From NCBI GenBank assembly GCA_040752025.1, contig JBFMFR010000051.1, forward strand, positions 1-53,250: a stretch of 53,250 nt of DNA, in the 5' to 3' direction. The stretch's first letter is position 1; every line of letters starts with the position of its first letter. The translations under genes were made by a program, and so were the position numbers. The notes beneath the pieces are model-generated. The model was not told where the DNA came from, made no database searches, and saw only the letters and a program-made list of their open reading frames with translations. This stretch comes from JBFMFR01 sp040752025 (lineage in GTDB: Bacteria > Chloroflexota > Anaerolineae > Anaerolineales > UBA4823). This document shows, one piece after another, positions 1-15,981 of the stretch.

Positions 1-1
1 G

Positions 2-109
2 ATCCTGGACCTGGATGTCAATGGGCAGGTGGTGGGGATCGAAATCCTGGGTCTCAGTGCGCGCACCGAGCCTGAGAAGCTGCGCATCCTTCAATTCGAA
101 ACGGTATAA
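2..109 (+). CDS. DUF2283-like protein, C-terminal fragment (5' end outside window)
   Basis: The window opens inside a plus-strand reading frame that ends at TAA 107-109 and encodes the last 35 residues of a small protein. The visible part (ILDLDVNGQVVGIEIL, then a short helix-like tail) has the pattern 'D.G.VVGIEIL' typical of the C-terminal half of DUF2283 proteins, which are small beta-rich proteins of unknown function, often about 70-130 residues. The start is not in the window. It converges with the M20 peptidase gene, with 3 bases between the stops. The family call rests on one short motif. Confidence 0.6.
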   Translation: MLDLDVNGQVVGIEILGLSARTEPEKLRILQFETV

Positions 110-112
110 CGA

Positions 113-1471
113 TTACGCGCCGAAGGCGACCATCAGGCGGGCCATGTGCATGGCGTGCTTGAGGTAGAGGTCCAGGCGCAGGTTTTCGTTGGGGGCGTGG
201 GCCAGGGCGCCAGGGTGACCGGCGCCTGCGGTGACGACAGGCAGCTTGAGCAGGTGGATGAAGGGATAGCTTGGGCCGGAGCCGCCCACCGTAGGCACGA
301 TCTGCATGGGCTGGCCGTAAACGGGCTCGGCAGTGCGCACGACCAGGTCGACGAAGGGATCGTCGGGATCGGTGCGGGCGGGGGCCTCGCCGCCCAGGTA
401 GGCCACGTGCACGTCAGTGAAGCCCTCGGCATCCAGGTGGGCGCGCAACTGCTGCAAGACCAACTCGGGGGTCTGGTCGGGCACCAGGCGGAAATCGACC
501 TTGGCGGAGGCTTTGGCGGGCAAGACGGTCTTAGAGCCAGGGCCCTGGTAGCCGGAGGTCAGGCCGCAGATGGTGCAGGTGGGCTCGAAGACTTCGGCCA
601 GGCGTAGTTCAACGCCGCCGGTGAAACCTTTCAAGAAGTTTTGCACGCCGTAGCGCTCCCGGTATTCATCGGCAATTTCGGGCAGGGCCTCCATAAGCTG
701 GCGGTCGCGCTGGCTGGGCGGGCGGATGGGATCGTAGAAGCCGGGCAGACGGATGCGCTCATCGGGGCCCTTGAGGCTGTTGAGGGCCCACACCAGGCGC
801 CAGGCAGCGTTGGGGAAGATCGAGCCACCCAGGCCGGAATGGGCGTCGGTGCTGAGGCTCTCAACGGAGAGCTCGACGTAGCAGATGCCGCGCAGGCCGA
901 GGTACTGCATGGGCGCTTCACGGTGGTCTACGCCGCCGAACTCCCAGATGCAGGCATCGGCGGTCAGGAGCTCCTGGTGCTGTTCGACGAAGCCGTGCAG
1001 GTGCTGGCTGCTGGTCTCTTCTTCGCCTTCGATGATGAATTTAACGGTGCAGGGCAGTTCGCCGTCGGCCTCCAACAGGGCGTCGATGGCGAACAGGCGG
1101 GCGACCAACTGGCCTTTGTCGTCGTTGACGCCGCGCCCGTAAAGCTTGCCGTCGCGCAGGGCAGGCTCGAAGGGCGGGCTGTCCCACAGTTCGAGCGGCT
1201 CGGCGGGCTGTACGTCGTAATGGTTGTAGATCAGCAGGGTTTTGGAACTGCGGCCGGTGCGCTCGGCGTAGATGACTGGGGCGCCGCCGGTGGGCATGAT
1301 CTGCACCTGGAAGCCGCGCTGTAACAACATGCCAGCCACCAGGTTGGCGCATTCTACCAGGCCCCAATTCTGGGCGCCGACGCTGGGCTGGGCGACCAGG
1401 CGGGAAAGCTCAGCGATGCTTTGATCCAGGTGGGCTTCAAGGTAGGCGTCTAGGTGAGAGAAGTCGGTCAT
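113..1471 (-). CDS. M20 family metallopeptidase (dipeptidase-like)
   Basis: A 452-residue enzyme of the M20/M28 zinc peptidase clan, probably a cytoplasmic dipeptidase or aminoacyl-amide hydrolase with two metal ions. Candidate metal ligands and catalytic residues are visible: YNHYDVQP (His84, Asp86 region), GVNDDKG (Asp117/118), EGEEET (Glu150/151 region), the dimerisation-domain motif DAHSG, and a C-terminal HAPNE motif supplying the last ligand. There is no signal peptide. Length fits the family. The ATG at 1471 is preceded by GGAGG with a 4-base spacer. It is on the same strand as the VTT, cyclophilin and udk genes but separated from them by 40 bases. The exact substrate cannot be told from sequence. 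Confidence 0.9.
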   Translation of the reverse strand: MTDFSHLDAYLEAHLDQSIAELSRLVAQPSVGAQNWGLVECANLVAGMLLQRGFQVQIMPTGGAPVIYAERTGRSSKTLLIYNHYDVQPAEPLELWDSPPFEPALRDGKLYGRGVNDDKGQLVARLFAIDALLEADGELPCTVKFIIEGEEETSSQHLHGFVEQHQELLTADACIWEFGGVDHREAPMQYLGLRGICYVELSVESLSTDAHSGLGGSIFPNAAWRLVWALNSLKGPDERIRLPGFYDPIRPPSQRDRQLMEALPEIADEYRERYGVQNFLKGFTGGVELRLAEVFEPTCTICGLTSGYQGPGSKTVLPAKASAKVDFRLVPDQTPELVLQQLRAHLDAEGFTDVHVAYLGGEAPARTDPDDPFVDLVVRTAEPVYGQPMQIVPTVGGSGPSYPFIHLLKLPVVTAGAGHPGALAHAPNENLRLDLYLKHAMHMARLMVAFGA

Positions 1472-1511
1472 GGTACCTCCAGTAAACAGAACGTGAGCGG
1501 GAGCGCCTGGC

Positions 1512-2093
1512 TCAGGGGGCGATCAGCCAGTCCAGGGAGGACGCTCCGGCGTAGGCGAATAAGAGCATTTTGAAGATTTTGCCGATGGCGCAGAAGAACA
1601 GGAAGCGCGAAATGGGGATGCGCAGGGTGCCGGCGGCCATGCCGGCCAGGTCGAAGAGTGGGTTGGGAACGAAGGCCAGCAGCAGGATGGCCAGGTTGCT
1701 GAGGGCTGTGTGGCGCTGCATCCAATCCACAAGGCGCTGGTAGAGGTCGACACGCTCAACAACCGCCTGTCCGCTGAAACCGGCCAGGTAGCCGGAGAGC
1801 TCGCCGATGGCAGCCCCCAGGCCGGCAGCGAGGGCGACTCCAAAGGGATTGAAGACGGCGCCCATGGCGAAGACGAACAGCACGCCAGGGGCGGGCAGCA
1901 GGACGGTGCCGTTGGCCAGGATGGAGAGCAGGAAGATGCCCGGGTAGCCGTAGCGGGCCAGTTCGCGGGCCTGCTCGCGGATGCTGAATACGTACAGGCT
2001 GACGGCGATGACCAGGAGCAGAGCCAGCAGGCGAGCTAGCGCCAGGCGGCGGTCAGACGACCTGGTAGGAGTATCCTTTGAAGGGGGGGCCAT
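1512..2093 (-). CDS. VTT-domain (DedA/SNARE-associated-like) membrane protein
   Basis: A 193-residue integral membrane protein. A short basic N-terminus is followed by a transmembrane helix (about residues 17-36), a hydrophobic segment (about 50-100), the glycine-rich re-entrant stretch GLGAAIGELSGYLAGFSG (about 95-112) and two C-terminal helices. The G-x3-G-x3-GY pattern and F.PNPLFD.AG are typical of VTT-domain proteins (DedA, YqaA, TMEM64), several of which are implicated in lipid scrambling or flippase activity. The start lies 92 bases downstream of the cyclophilin gene. A 12-bp hairpin lies in the gap, so expression may be partly separated. Confidence 0.82.
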   Translation of the reverse strand: MAPPSKDTPTRSSDRRLALARLLALLLVIAVSLYVFSIREQARELARYGYPGIFLLSILANGTVLLPAPGVLFVFAMGAVFNPFGVALAAGLGAAIGELSGYLAGFSGQAVVERVDLYQRLVDWMQRHTALSNLAILLLAFVPNPLFDLAGMAAGTLRIPISRFLFFCAIGKIFKMLLFAYAGASSLDWLIAP

Positions 2094-2120
2094 AGAGCCT
2101 GATAGCGTATTTCAGGTGAT

Positions 2121-2150
2121 ACTCCCTGCGCCTGGGAAGGCGCAGGGAGT
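2121..2150. repeat. 12-bp inverted repeat between cyclophilin and VTT genes
   Basis: ACTCCCTGCGCC (2121-2132) pairs perfectly with GGCGCAGGGAGT (2139-2150) around a 6-base loop. It lies between two minus-strand genes. Neither side carries a T-run, so it is not a standard intrinsic terminator; it may act as an mRNA-stabilising hairpin or be a REP-like element. Confidence 0.7.
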
Positions 2151-2185
2151 GGCTGCCGGGGGATGGGTTATCAACAGTTGGAGCG

Positions 2186-2695
<510 letters not shown>

Positions 2696-2720
2696 AGGTT
2701 TTCCTTTCTTGGAACGGGGT

Positions 2721-3377
2721 TTAGTGGCTGGCGGACTGCGTGTGGGCAGGCTCGCGCAGCAAAGCTTCCAGGCGGGCCACGACCATCTCCATGGCGACCT
2801 CGTTCAGGCCGCCTTCGGGGACGATGACGTCGGCGTAGCGCTTGGAGGGTTCAACGAATTCCAGGTGCATGGGGCGCACCGTAGCCAGGTACTGGCGCAC
2901 AACCATTTCGGTGGTGCGCCCGCGCTCTTCGATGTCGCGCTGCAAGCGCCGGATGAAGCGGATATCGGAGTCGGTGTCGACGAAGATCTTGACATCCAAG
3001 AGCTGGCGCAGTTGGGCGTCGGCGAAGATGAGGATGCCCTCGACCATGATCAAGGGCCGCGCCTGGATGTGGATAAGCTGGGAGGTGCGAGAGTGAGTCT
3101 TGAAATCGTAGACGGGCAGTTCGATATCCTGGCTTTGGCGCAGTTGTTGGATGTGCTCGATGAGCAGCACGGTGTCGAGCGAGTCGGGATGATCGAAGTT
3201 GACTGTGGCGCGCTGGTTGAGCGGCAGGTCGCTGAGGTCTTTATAGTAAGCGTCGTGAGGCAGAAAGGCGATGTGGTCTTTACCGACGCGCTCGCGGATC
3301 AGGTTGGCCAGGGTGGTCTTACCGGACCCGGAGCCGCCAGCGATTCCGATGACCAGGGGGGTTGCGCGATTGAGCAT
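2721..3377 (-). CDS. udk: uridine kinase
   Basis: A 218-residue P-loop kinase that phosphorylates uridine (and cytidine) with ATP or GTP in pyrimidine salvage. The Walker A motif GGSGSGKTT is at residues 14-22. YYKDLSDLP, NFDHPDSLD, LPVYDFKTHSR and VEGILIF match the uridine kinase/phosphoribulokinase family. Length is normal (E. coli Udk is 213). There is no Shine-Dalgarno before the ATG at 3377. Instead TATAAT (3384-3389) ends exactly 6 bases before the ATG, which places the predicted transcription start on the A of the start codon (see finding on leaderless starts). Confidence 0.95.
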   Translation of the reverse strand: MLNRATPLVIGIAGGSGSGKTTLANLIRERVGKDHIAFLPHDAYYKDLSDLPLNQRATVNFDHPDSLDTVLLIEHIQQLRQSQDIELPVYDFKTHSRTSQLIHIQARPLIMVEGILIFADAQLRQLLDVKIFVDTDSDIRFIRRLQRDIEERGRTTEMVVRQYLATVRPMHLEFVEPSKRYADVIVPEGGLNEVAMEMVVARLEALLREPAHTQSASH

Positions 3378-3383
3378 ATCCGA

Positions 3384-3389
3384 ATTATA
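3384..3389 (-). promoter_or_regulatory. udk -10 element, predicted leaderless start
   Basis: TATAAT on the minus strand, with 6 bases between it and the udk ATG. The expected start point, 7 bases after the hexamer, is the first base of the ATG at 3377. The -35 region at a 17-base spacer (TTTCAT) is a poor match to TTGACA. Confidence 0.55.
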
Positions 3390-3428
3390 CTGGAAGGTAG
3401 CAGATCATGAAAGCCAAACTGGTAAAAC

Positions 3429-3458
3429 AAACAGCGCCACAACACTGAGGCGCTGTTT
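3429..3458 (-). terminator. intrinsic terminator of tRNA-Thr
   Basis: AAACAGCGCC pairs perfectly with GGCGCTGTTT (3429-3438 with 3449-3458, 10-base loop). On the minus strand the stem is followed by GTTTTACC. It begins 7 bases after the 3' end of the tRNA, as expected for a single-gene tRNA transcript. Confidence 0.8.
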
Positions 3459-3464
3459 GCCAGG

Positions 3465-3537
3465 AGCCACCGAAGGGAATCGAACCCTTGACCCGCCGCT
3501 TACGAAGCGGCTGCTCTGCCGGCTGAGCTACGGTGGC
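3465..3537 (-). tRNA. tRNA-Thr (anticodon CGU)
   Basis: The 73-nt minus-strand sequence folds as a cloverleaf: acceptor stem GCCACCG/CGGTGGC, D arm GCTC...GAGC, anticodon stem GCCGC/GCGGC around loop TTCGTAA (anticodon CGT, reading ACG), and T arm with TTCGATT. The discriminator base is U. The CCA end is not encoded. A promoter lies upstream and a terminator downstream. Confidence 0.96.
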
Positions 3538-3576
3538 ACTTGGATGGCGCACGGGCTAATTTATCGTGCGGCGCAC

Positions 3577-3605
3577 ATTATACAGGGTAAAGGCCGATAA
3601 GGCAA
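3577..3605 (-). promoter_or_regulatory. sigma-70-type promoter of tRNA-Thr
   Basis: On the minus strand TTGCCT (3600-3605), a 17-base spacer, then TATAAT (3577-3582). The predicted start is near 3570, about 33 bases before the mature tRNA 5' end. It sits in the gap before the divergent glycosyltransferase gene. Confidence 0.75.
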
Positions 3606-3633
3606 GGTTTAATCTGTTTTCGTGGAGGCGAAT

Positions 3634-4905
3634 ATGCACGTAGCGATGCTGTCTTACCATACCTGTCCACTGGCTACACTGGGAGGCAAGGACACGGGAG
3701 GAATGAACGTGTATGTGCGCGAGCTGACCCGCTACCTGGGGGTGGCCGGGGTGCAGGTAGATGTGTTTACGCGCTCGCAGGATGAGCACGTGCCGCACGT
3801 TCTGCACGATCTGGGTTACGGAAACCGCGTGGTGCACGTGACCGCCGGGCCAGAGGTGCCGTTGCCCAAGCCAGAATTGGCGATCTTTTTACCGCAATTC
3901 GTGGAAGGCATCCTGGAGTTCGCCCGCAACAAGGGGTTGAGCTACGATGTGATTCACAGCCATTACTGGATGTCGGGGATCGTCGCCCGCGATTTGCAAG
4001 TTGCCTGGAACGTGCCGATCATCCACATGTTCCACACGTTGGGGTTGATGAAGCAGCGCGTGGCGCGCGCTCCAGAAGAGGTGGAAGGGGATTACCGCCT
4101 GGCAGGCGAGCGAGCGGTGCTGCGGCTGGCGCAGCGGGTGGTTGCGGCTACCCCGGCAGAGGTAGCACAGTTGCAGTGGTTGTACCAGGCCGACACGCGC
4201 AAGGTGGTGGTGATCCCTCCAGGCGTGGATGTGAGCCGGTTCTACCCGATCCCGGCAGACGAAGCCAAGGAATACATCGGGGTGCCGCCGTGCGAGCGCA
4301 TGCTGCTGTTCGTGGGGCGCATCGAGCCTTTGAAGGGACTGGATACACTGATCCAGGCGATTGGGCTGATGCAGCAGCAGGGCGTGAAAGTATGCCTGGT
4401 GGTGATCGGGGGCGAGCCGGAAGGAGGGACAGCGCCGGCAACCGGTTCCGAAATGGAGCGCTTGCAGGCCATGCGCCAGGCTGCCGGGGTGACCGATCTG
4501 GTAACCTTCCTGGGCAAGCGCGGGCAGGATACGCTGCCCTATTATTATTCGGCAGCCGAGGTGGTGGTGATGCCTTCGCACTACGAGTCGTTCGGTATGG
4601 TGGCGCTGGAGGCGATGGCCTGCGGGGCACCGGTGGTGGCTTCGCAGGTAGGAGGGCTGGCTTTCCTGGTGCAGGATGGGGTCAACGGTTTTACGGTGCC
4701 GGTGGACGATCCGCAGGCGCTGGCAGAGCGCCTGGCGCAGGTGCTGCAGGATCGAGAGCTGCGGGAACGCCTGAGCCTGCAAGCAGTGCAGGCTGCCCAG
4801 GCTTATGCCTGGGAGAAGATTGCGGAGCGGGTGGCGCGTCTGTACGAAGAAGTGTCAGGAGAGCAGACAGGAGCCGGTAGCCGGTGGGCGGAGGCACCTG
4901 GCTGA
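3634..4905 (+). CDS. GT-B glycosyltransferase, family 4 (sucrose-phosphate-synthase/MshA-like)
   Basis: A 423-residue retaining GT-B glycosyltransferase. The N-terminal loop SYHTCPLATLGGKDTGGMNVYV is the donor/acceptor loop shared by MshA and sucrose-phosphate-synthase-like GT4 enzymes. HSHYWMSG lies in the N-domain. The C-domain has FVGRIEPLKG (phosphate-binding Arg/Lys) and the E-x7-E motif ESFGMVALEA for the nucleotide sugar. The ATG at 3634 is preferred over an in-frame GTG at 3622, because GGAGG (3624-3628) lies 5 bases before this ATG and overlaps the GTG start. No signal peptide or TM helix is seen. It is a stand-alone gene. Sugar donor and acceptor cannot be decided; no mycothiol genes are nearby. 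Confidence 0.88.
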   Translation: MHVAMLSYHTCPLATLGGKDTGGMNVYVRELTRYLGVAGVQVDVFTRSQDEHVPHVLHDLGYGNRVVHVTAGPEVPLPKPELAIFLPQFVEGILEFARNKGLSYDVIHSHYWMSGIVARDLQVAWNVPIIHMFHTLGLMKQRVARAPEEVEGDYRLAGERAVLRLAQRVVAATPAEVAQLQWLYQADTRKVVVIPPGVDVSRFYPIPADEAKEYIGVPPCERMLLFVGRIEPLKGLDTLIQAIGLMQQQGVKVCLVVIGGEPEGGTAPATGSEMERLQAMRQAAGVTDLVTFLGKRGQDTLPYYYSAAEVVVMPSHYESFGMVALEAMACGAPVVASQVGGLAFLVQDGVNGFTVPVDDPQALAERLAQVLQDRELRERLSLQAVQAAQAYAWEKIAERVARLYEEVSGEQTGAGSRWAEAPG

Positions 4906-4923
4906 GGTGTGACCGGCGCGGGG

Positions 4924-5964
4924 TCAGTCGTGGGGCTGCCAGACGTCGGTGGGTACGCCGGCGGGGCGCAGCCAGCTTAGAAAGCCGCCGGTGGTGAGTT
5001 TCTTAGGCGGCGATTTCTCCAGGCCGACCAGGGCCAGGCTGAGGATCAGGAGCACCGCGCCGGTCCATTGGAACGTAGTGAAGCGCTCTCCCAGCCAGAA
5101 ATGGGCGAAGAAGACAGTGACCAGTACTTCGCTGAGGCCCAGCAAGGCAGTCTGCATGCCGCCCAGGTGTTTGACTCCCAGAAACAGCGTCAGGCGGGAG
5201 AGGAAAGTCACCAGACCCAGGCCAAGCACCGGCCAGGCGTAATGCATCCAGGTCGAGGCGGGTGATGGCGCAGCCGAAAGCATGTTCGCATTCAGCGATC
5301 CAGAGAACAGGAAAGTCGGCACAACGATGGCGCTCATCGAGAGTAAGGTATAGAGGGTAACGGTGGGGGCGGGCATATCGAGCAAAACACGCTGGTTGAT
5401 GGGCAGGTGCAGGGCGTAAAGCGCGGAGGCGACCAGCATGAGCAGCACGCCGAGCAGGTCGATGTGCTGGTCTTTTCCCCTGGTGAGCAAGTAGATCGCG
5501 GGCAGAGCCAGCAATAAACGCACGATCGTCAGGCGGCTGGGAGGCTGGTTATCCAGAGCCAGCCAGAGGACCAGGAAAAGCGGGTAGAGGGAATAGAGCA
5601 ACTGGCCGACCCCGGCGCCGATGCGCCCGAGGGCCGAGAAGTAGAACAGCGAGCCCAGGCCATTGACCCAACCTGCCAACAGGCAGCCCAACAGCCCTGC
5701 CGGATAGATGAACAGGAACGGGCGGTAAAAGATGAGCATCATGGCGAAGAGCAGCAGGGCAGCCAAGAGGGTGCGCAGGGCGACCACAGCCAAGGGGGGG
5801 ATGCCCAGCAGAATGGCCTGCTTGCCGAAGATAGGCGCCATGCCCAGGAAGAAGGCCGATGCCAGGGCGGCATAGACACCTTTCATGGCAGCGCGGTTGG
5901 GAGGCTTGGGCTGCGACGAGCTGCGGCGGAACATGAAGTTCCCTGGGAGGCGCAGGCGAGACAT
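4924..5964 (-). CDS. EamA/DMT-family transporter
   Basis: A 346-residue membrane protein with about ten hydrophobic helices in two EamA repeats (first from about residue 28, second from about 175), typical of drug/metabolite exporters including RhtA-type threonine/homoserine exporters. The N-terminus before the first helix is basic. An in-frame ATG at 5934 with AGGGA 5 bases upstream could be the true start (336 residues). It follows the threonine synthase-receiver gene by 14 bases and is the last gene of the long minus-strand block, so a role in amino-acid export is tempting. That is inference from position only. It converges with the glycosyltransferase gene. Confidence 0.85.
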   Translation of the reverse strand: MSRLRLPGNFMFRRSSSQPKPPNRAAMKGVYAALASAFFLGMAPIFGKQAILLGIPPLAVVALRTLLAALLLFAMMLIFYRPFLFIYPAGLLGCLLAGWVNGLGSLFYFSALGRIGAGVGQLLYSLYPLFLVLWLALDNQPPSRLTIVRLLLALPAIYLLTRGKDQHIDLLGVLLMLVASALYALHLPINQRVLLDMPAPTVTLYTLLSMSAIVVPTFLFSGSLNANMLSAAPSPASTWMHYAWPVLGLGLVTFLSRLTLFLGVKHLGGMQTALLGLSEVLVTVFFAHFWLGERFTTFQWTGAVLLILSLALVGLEKSPPKKLTTGGFLSWLRPAGVPTDVWQPHD

Positions 5965-5978
5965 GCGATATGGGCTCT

Positions 5979-7739
5979 CTATGGATTGTCAGTCAGGGAG
6001 CGGACCTCGTCCAGGAGTTCATCGCTCATGAATTGGCCCTTCTGCATCAGGGCTTCAATGTTGCCAGCCAGGCGGGCGCGTTCCTCAGGAGTGAGGTCCT
6101 TGGCAGTGACAACGATGACAGGAATGGGGGCGGTTTGGGCGTCGGCCTTGAGGGCATCCAGCACGGCAAATCCATCCAGTTCGGGCATCATCAGATCGAG
6201 GATGATGAGTTCGGGGAGTTCTTTGCGGGCGACCTCGAGGGCCTGGCGACCGTTGGCGGCTTCGAAGATGGTGTAGTTACCCTGGGATTGCAGGATGCGG
6301 CGCACCAGGCGGCGGGCTTCCTCGGTATCGTCCACGATCAGGATGTGGGGGAAGCGGTCATCAGTGACACGGCTGAGGGCAGCCAGCAGGCCTTCCTGGG
6401 GCGTTTCGGACTGGATGGCGGTTGGCAGTTCCCCTGCCGCCGGCGTGCGGGTAGGCAGAATGACGTTGCGCGCCCAGCCCTCGCCCAGGATGGTGCGCTC
6501 GATGGGCATGGTATGGCCGGTGCAATTGACCACGATGACCTGGTCGGGCTGGACCACGCCGGCGCGGACGAGCTTGATCAGCCCGGCGAAAGCCACGGCG
6601 GCAGCCGGCTCAACCGAGATGCCCTCCAGCTTGGCCAGGATGTGCATGGCTCGGAAGGCTTCTTCATCGGTGGCGCTTTCAAAGGCGCCGCCGCCGCCCG
6701 CCTGCATGCGCTGGCGCAAGAGGGTGTAAGTGCGGCCGGGATCGCCGGTGGAGAGGGTGGCGATGTGAGTGCGCGGCGAAACAACCGGTTCGGCGGTATC
6801 CAGGTTGGCTTTCCAGGCCTGAACCATAGGCGAGCAGCCCGCGGTTTGGATGCCAGCAATGGCAGGGATACGATCGATCAGACCCATTTCGCGCAGCTCG
6901 TAAAAGCCCTTGAGCACACCCAGGGGTCCCAGGCCGCCGCTGACGGATTGGAAATACCAGTCGGGCGCCCGCCAGGGGGCTTCTTGTTGCTCTTGTGGTA
7001 GAGGCAGTGATTCCTGGCTGATTTGCTCCACAATTTCGAAGGCAATCGTCTTCATGGCTTCTACGGATGGGATGGAGCGAGCGCCGCGCTCGAGGTACAG
7101 GCCGCGTTGGCGGGCGTACTCGGCGGCGACTTTCTTGGCCTGGTCGTAGGAGGCGGTGACTTTTACCACCTGGGTGCCGTAGATGGCGGTCTCGCGCATC
7201 TTCTCGGCCGGAACCAGGCTGGTGAGAAATGCCCACAGTTTGATGCCGGCACGGGCTGCGTACGCCGAGTAGGCAATGGCGACGTTGCCGGTGGAAGCCA
7301 GGACGACCTCATTGATGCCGGCTTCTTTGAGGGCGGCGATGTTTACAGCCGCCTGGCGATCTTTGAACGAGGAGGTAGGACCCTGGCGTTCATCTTTGAT
7401 GAAAATATTGGGGCAGCCCAGCATCATACCCAGGTTGGCGGCGTGCACCAGGGGTGTGCCGCCTTCACCCATGCTCAGGTTGGGATTGTATTCGAAAACC
7501 GGAAGCAGCTCACGGTAGCGCCAGAGGTTGAAGGGGCGCTGTGGGAGTTGCTCCAGCAAGAGCGGAGCGATGGTGGCATAGTCGTAGCACGCCTGTAACC
7601 ACTGGCCGGTACAGGCGGGGCAGTTGAATAGGGTGGGCGAGTAGGGGGCGGTGTGGCCACAGTCCAGGCATTCAGCCTGAATACTGAATGGCATGCGTTG
7701 TTGGGCGTGATTGCTGTTCGTGGAGCGGGAACGGGGCAT
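5979..7739 (-). CDS. threonine synthase-like PLP enzyme fused to a C-terminal receiver domain
   Basis: A 586-residue fusion. Residues about 20-45 carry a CxxC...CxxC zinc-ribbon-like element (Cys24/27/40/43). Residues about 80-430 form a fold-type II PLP enzyme of the threonine synthase family: GEGGTPLV, PLP lysine in SFKDRQA (Lys126), STGNVAIAYSAYAARAG, and glycine loop SVSGGLGPLG. Residues about 463-582 are a CheY-like receiver with the acidic pair Asp470/471, phospho-acceptor Asp515 (ILDLMMPELDG), Thr545 and Lys567. The frame is continuous across the junction. It lies 38 bases downstream of the giant kinase, in the same direction. Known role of the enzyme family: O-phosphohomoserine to threonine. 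Inferred: its activity or partners are set by phosphorylation from the upstream kinase. A related PLP lyase activity is possible. Confidence 0.88.
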   Translation of the reverse strand: MPRSRSTNSNHAQQRMPFSIQAECLDCGHTAPYSPTLFNCPACTGQWLQACYDYATIAPLLLEQLPQRPFNLWRYRELLPVFEYNPNLSMGEGGTPLVHAANLGMMLGCPNIFIKDERQGPTSSFKDRQAAVNIAALKEAGINEVVLASTGNVAIAYSAYAARAGIKLWAFLTSLVPAEKMRETAIYGTQVVKVTASYDQAKKVAAEYARQRGLYLERGARSIPSVEAMKTIAFEIVEQISQESLPLPQEQQEAPWRAPDWYFQSVSGGLGPLGVLKGFYELREMGLIDRIPAIAGIQTAGCSPMVQAWKANLDTAEPVVSPRTHIATLSTGDPGRTYTLLRQRMQAGGGGAFESATDEEAFRAMHILAKLEGISVEPAAAVAFAGLIKLVRAGVVQPDQVIVVNCTGHTMPIERTILGEGWARNVILPTRTPAAGELPTAIQSETPQEGLLAALSRVTDDRFPHILIVDDTEEARRLVRRILQSQGNYTIFEAANGRQALEVARKELPELIILDLMMPELDGFAVLDALKADAQTAPIPVIVVTAKDLTPEERARLAGNIEALMQKGQFMSDELLDEVRSLTDNP

Positions 7740-7777
7740 GGGTCAGATTGGTTCCTTGTTGGGGTGTACGGGGCCGG

Positions 7778-15035
<7,258 letters not shown>

Positions 15036-15049
<14 letters not shown>

Positions 15050-15977
15050 TTTGTCTGACTCCCATCGGCGACCGCTCACGCTCACGAATGGGGTCGCTGA
15101 GCGACTCGTTGGGGTCGCTACTTGCTACCAATTCATTGGCCAGAGCCCGGTACTGCTGAGCGCTGCGGCTATTCCGCTGCTGAGCGGAAACCTGATCAGC
15201 AGTGATAGGCACGCCTTGCAAGGCGCTTTCGCGCAGGCGAGTGTCGATACCAATCGTAGTTTCAAAAACACCTGCGCCGAAAGCCTGGCGAATTTGCTGG
15301 CTTATTTGACGGTGGATGCGGTTACGTTGATCGTGCATCGTGATCAGAATGCGGTAAGATAGCTGCGGGTTGAACTGGCTGCGCACCTGGCGGACGTAAC
15401 CGAGCATCGTGCGCAGAGCATGTGCGGAAAAATATTCCGGTTGGGTGGGGATGATCAGTAAATCGGCTGCAATCAGGGCGTTCGTAGTGACTGCGCCGAG
15501 CACAGGTGGGCAGTCCAAGATAATAAAATCGTAGGGGCAGGCAGACGCTGAGTTGTGACGGACATCATCCTTGGCATCAGGCTGTCGCCCCAGGGCGCGA
15601 CGCAGCATGGTTTCGTAATTTTTACGCAAAGGCAAGAAATGCTCGGCCATTTCCATATCGGTGTTGGATGGCACCAGATCCAGAAATGGGGTGGCGGTTG
15701 GGCGGCTCAACCCCCACAGGCTGGCGGAGTTGAAAAAGAACTGGCTGACGGCGCCGCGCAGGCGAGCTGGCTCGAAACCCAGAGCCAGAGTCAGGTTCGC
15801 CTGTGCATCCAGATCGATCAACAAAGTCTCAATGCCTCGGCTGGCCAGGGCACCGCCCAGGGAAGCCACACTGGTGGTTTTCGCCACACCGCCCTTTTGG
15901 TTGGCTATGGCAATGATTTGCGGATTGCCTCCGGGCGGATTGTATCCGTGTTGTTTTTCTCCACTCTGACTTTCCAT
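15036..15977 (-). CDS. ParA/Soj-family ATPase
   Basis: A 313-residue ParA-type ATPase of the kind that positions chromosomes, plasmids or protein complexes through ATP-dependent non-specific DNA binding. The deviant Walker A is KGGVAKTT (Lys28, Lys33). LLIDLDAQAN (switch I) and FIILDCPP (Walker B) follow, and IIPTQPEYFS is typical of Soj/ParA. No ParB, parS or partition gene is nearby; it sits between a GAF sensor and the giant kinase, overlapping the kinase start by 14 bases. ParA paralogues that position chemoreceptor clusters (PpfA, ParC) are a plausible analogy, but this is inference. The ATG at 15977, 4 bases after the upstream stop, is preferred over the GTG at 16001, which would overlap the sensor gene. 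Confidence 0.88.
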
Positions 15978-15981
15978 CGTT

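Noticed and set aside
3609..3633. GTG at 3622 as the start of the glycosyltransferase.
   Set aside because: The GTG overlaps the Shine-Dalgarno GGAGG used by the ATG at 3634, which starts the conserved family sequence.
7739..7777. Treating the threonine synthase-receiver as a mis-assembled join of two genes.
   Set aside because: The frame is continuous with a natural linker (about residues 425-460) and no internal stop or abrupt composition change, so a real fusion is more likely.
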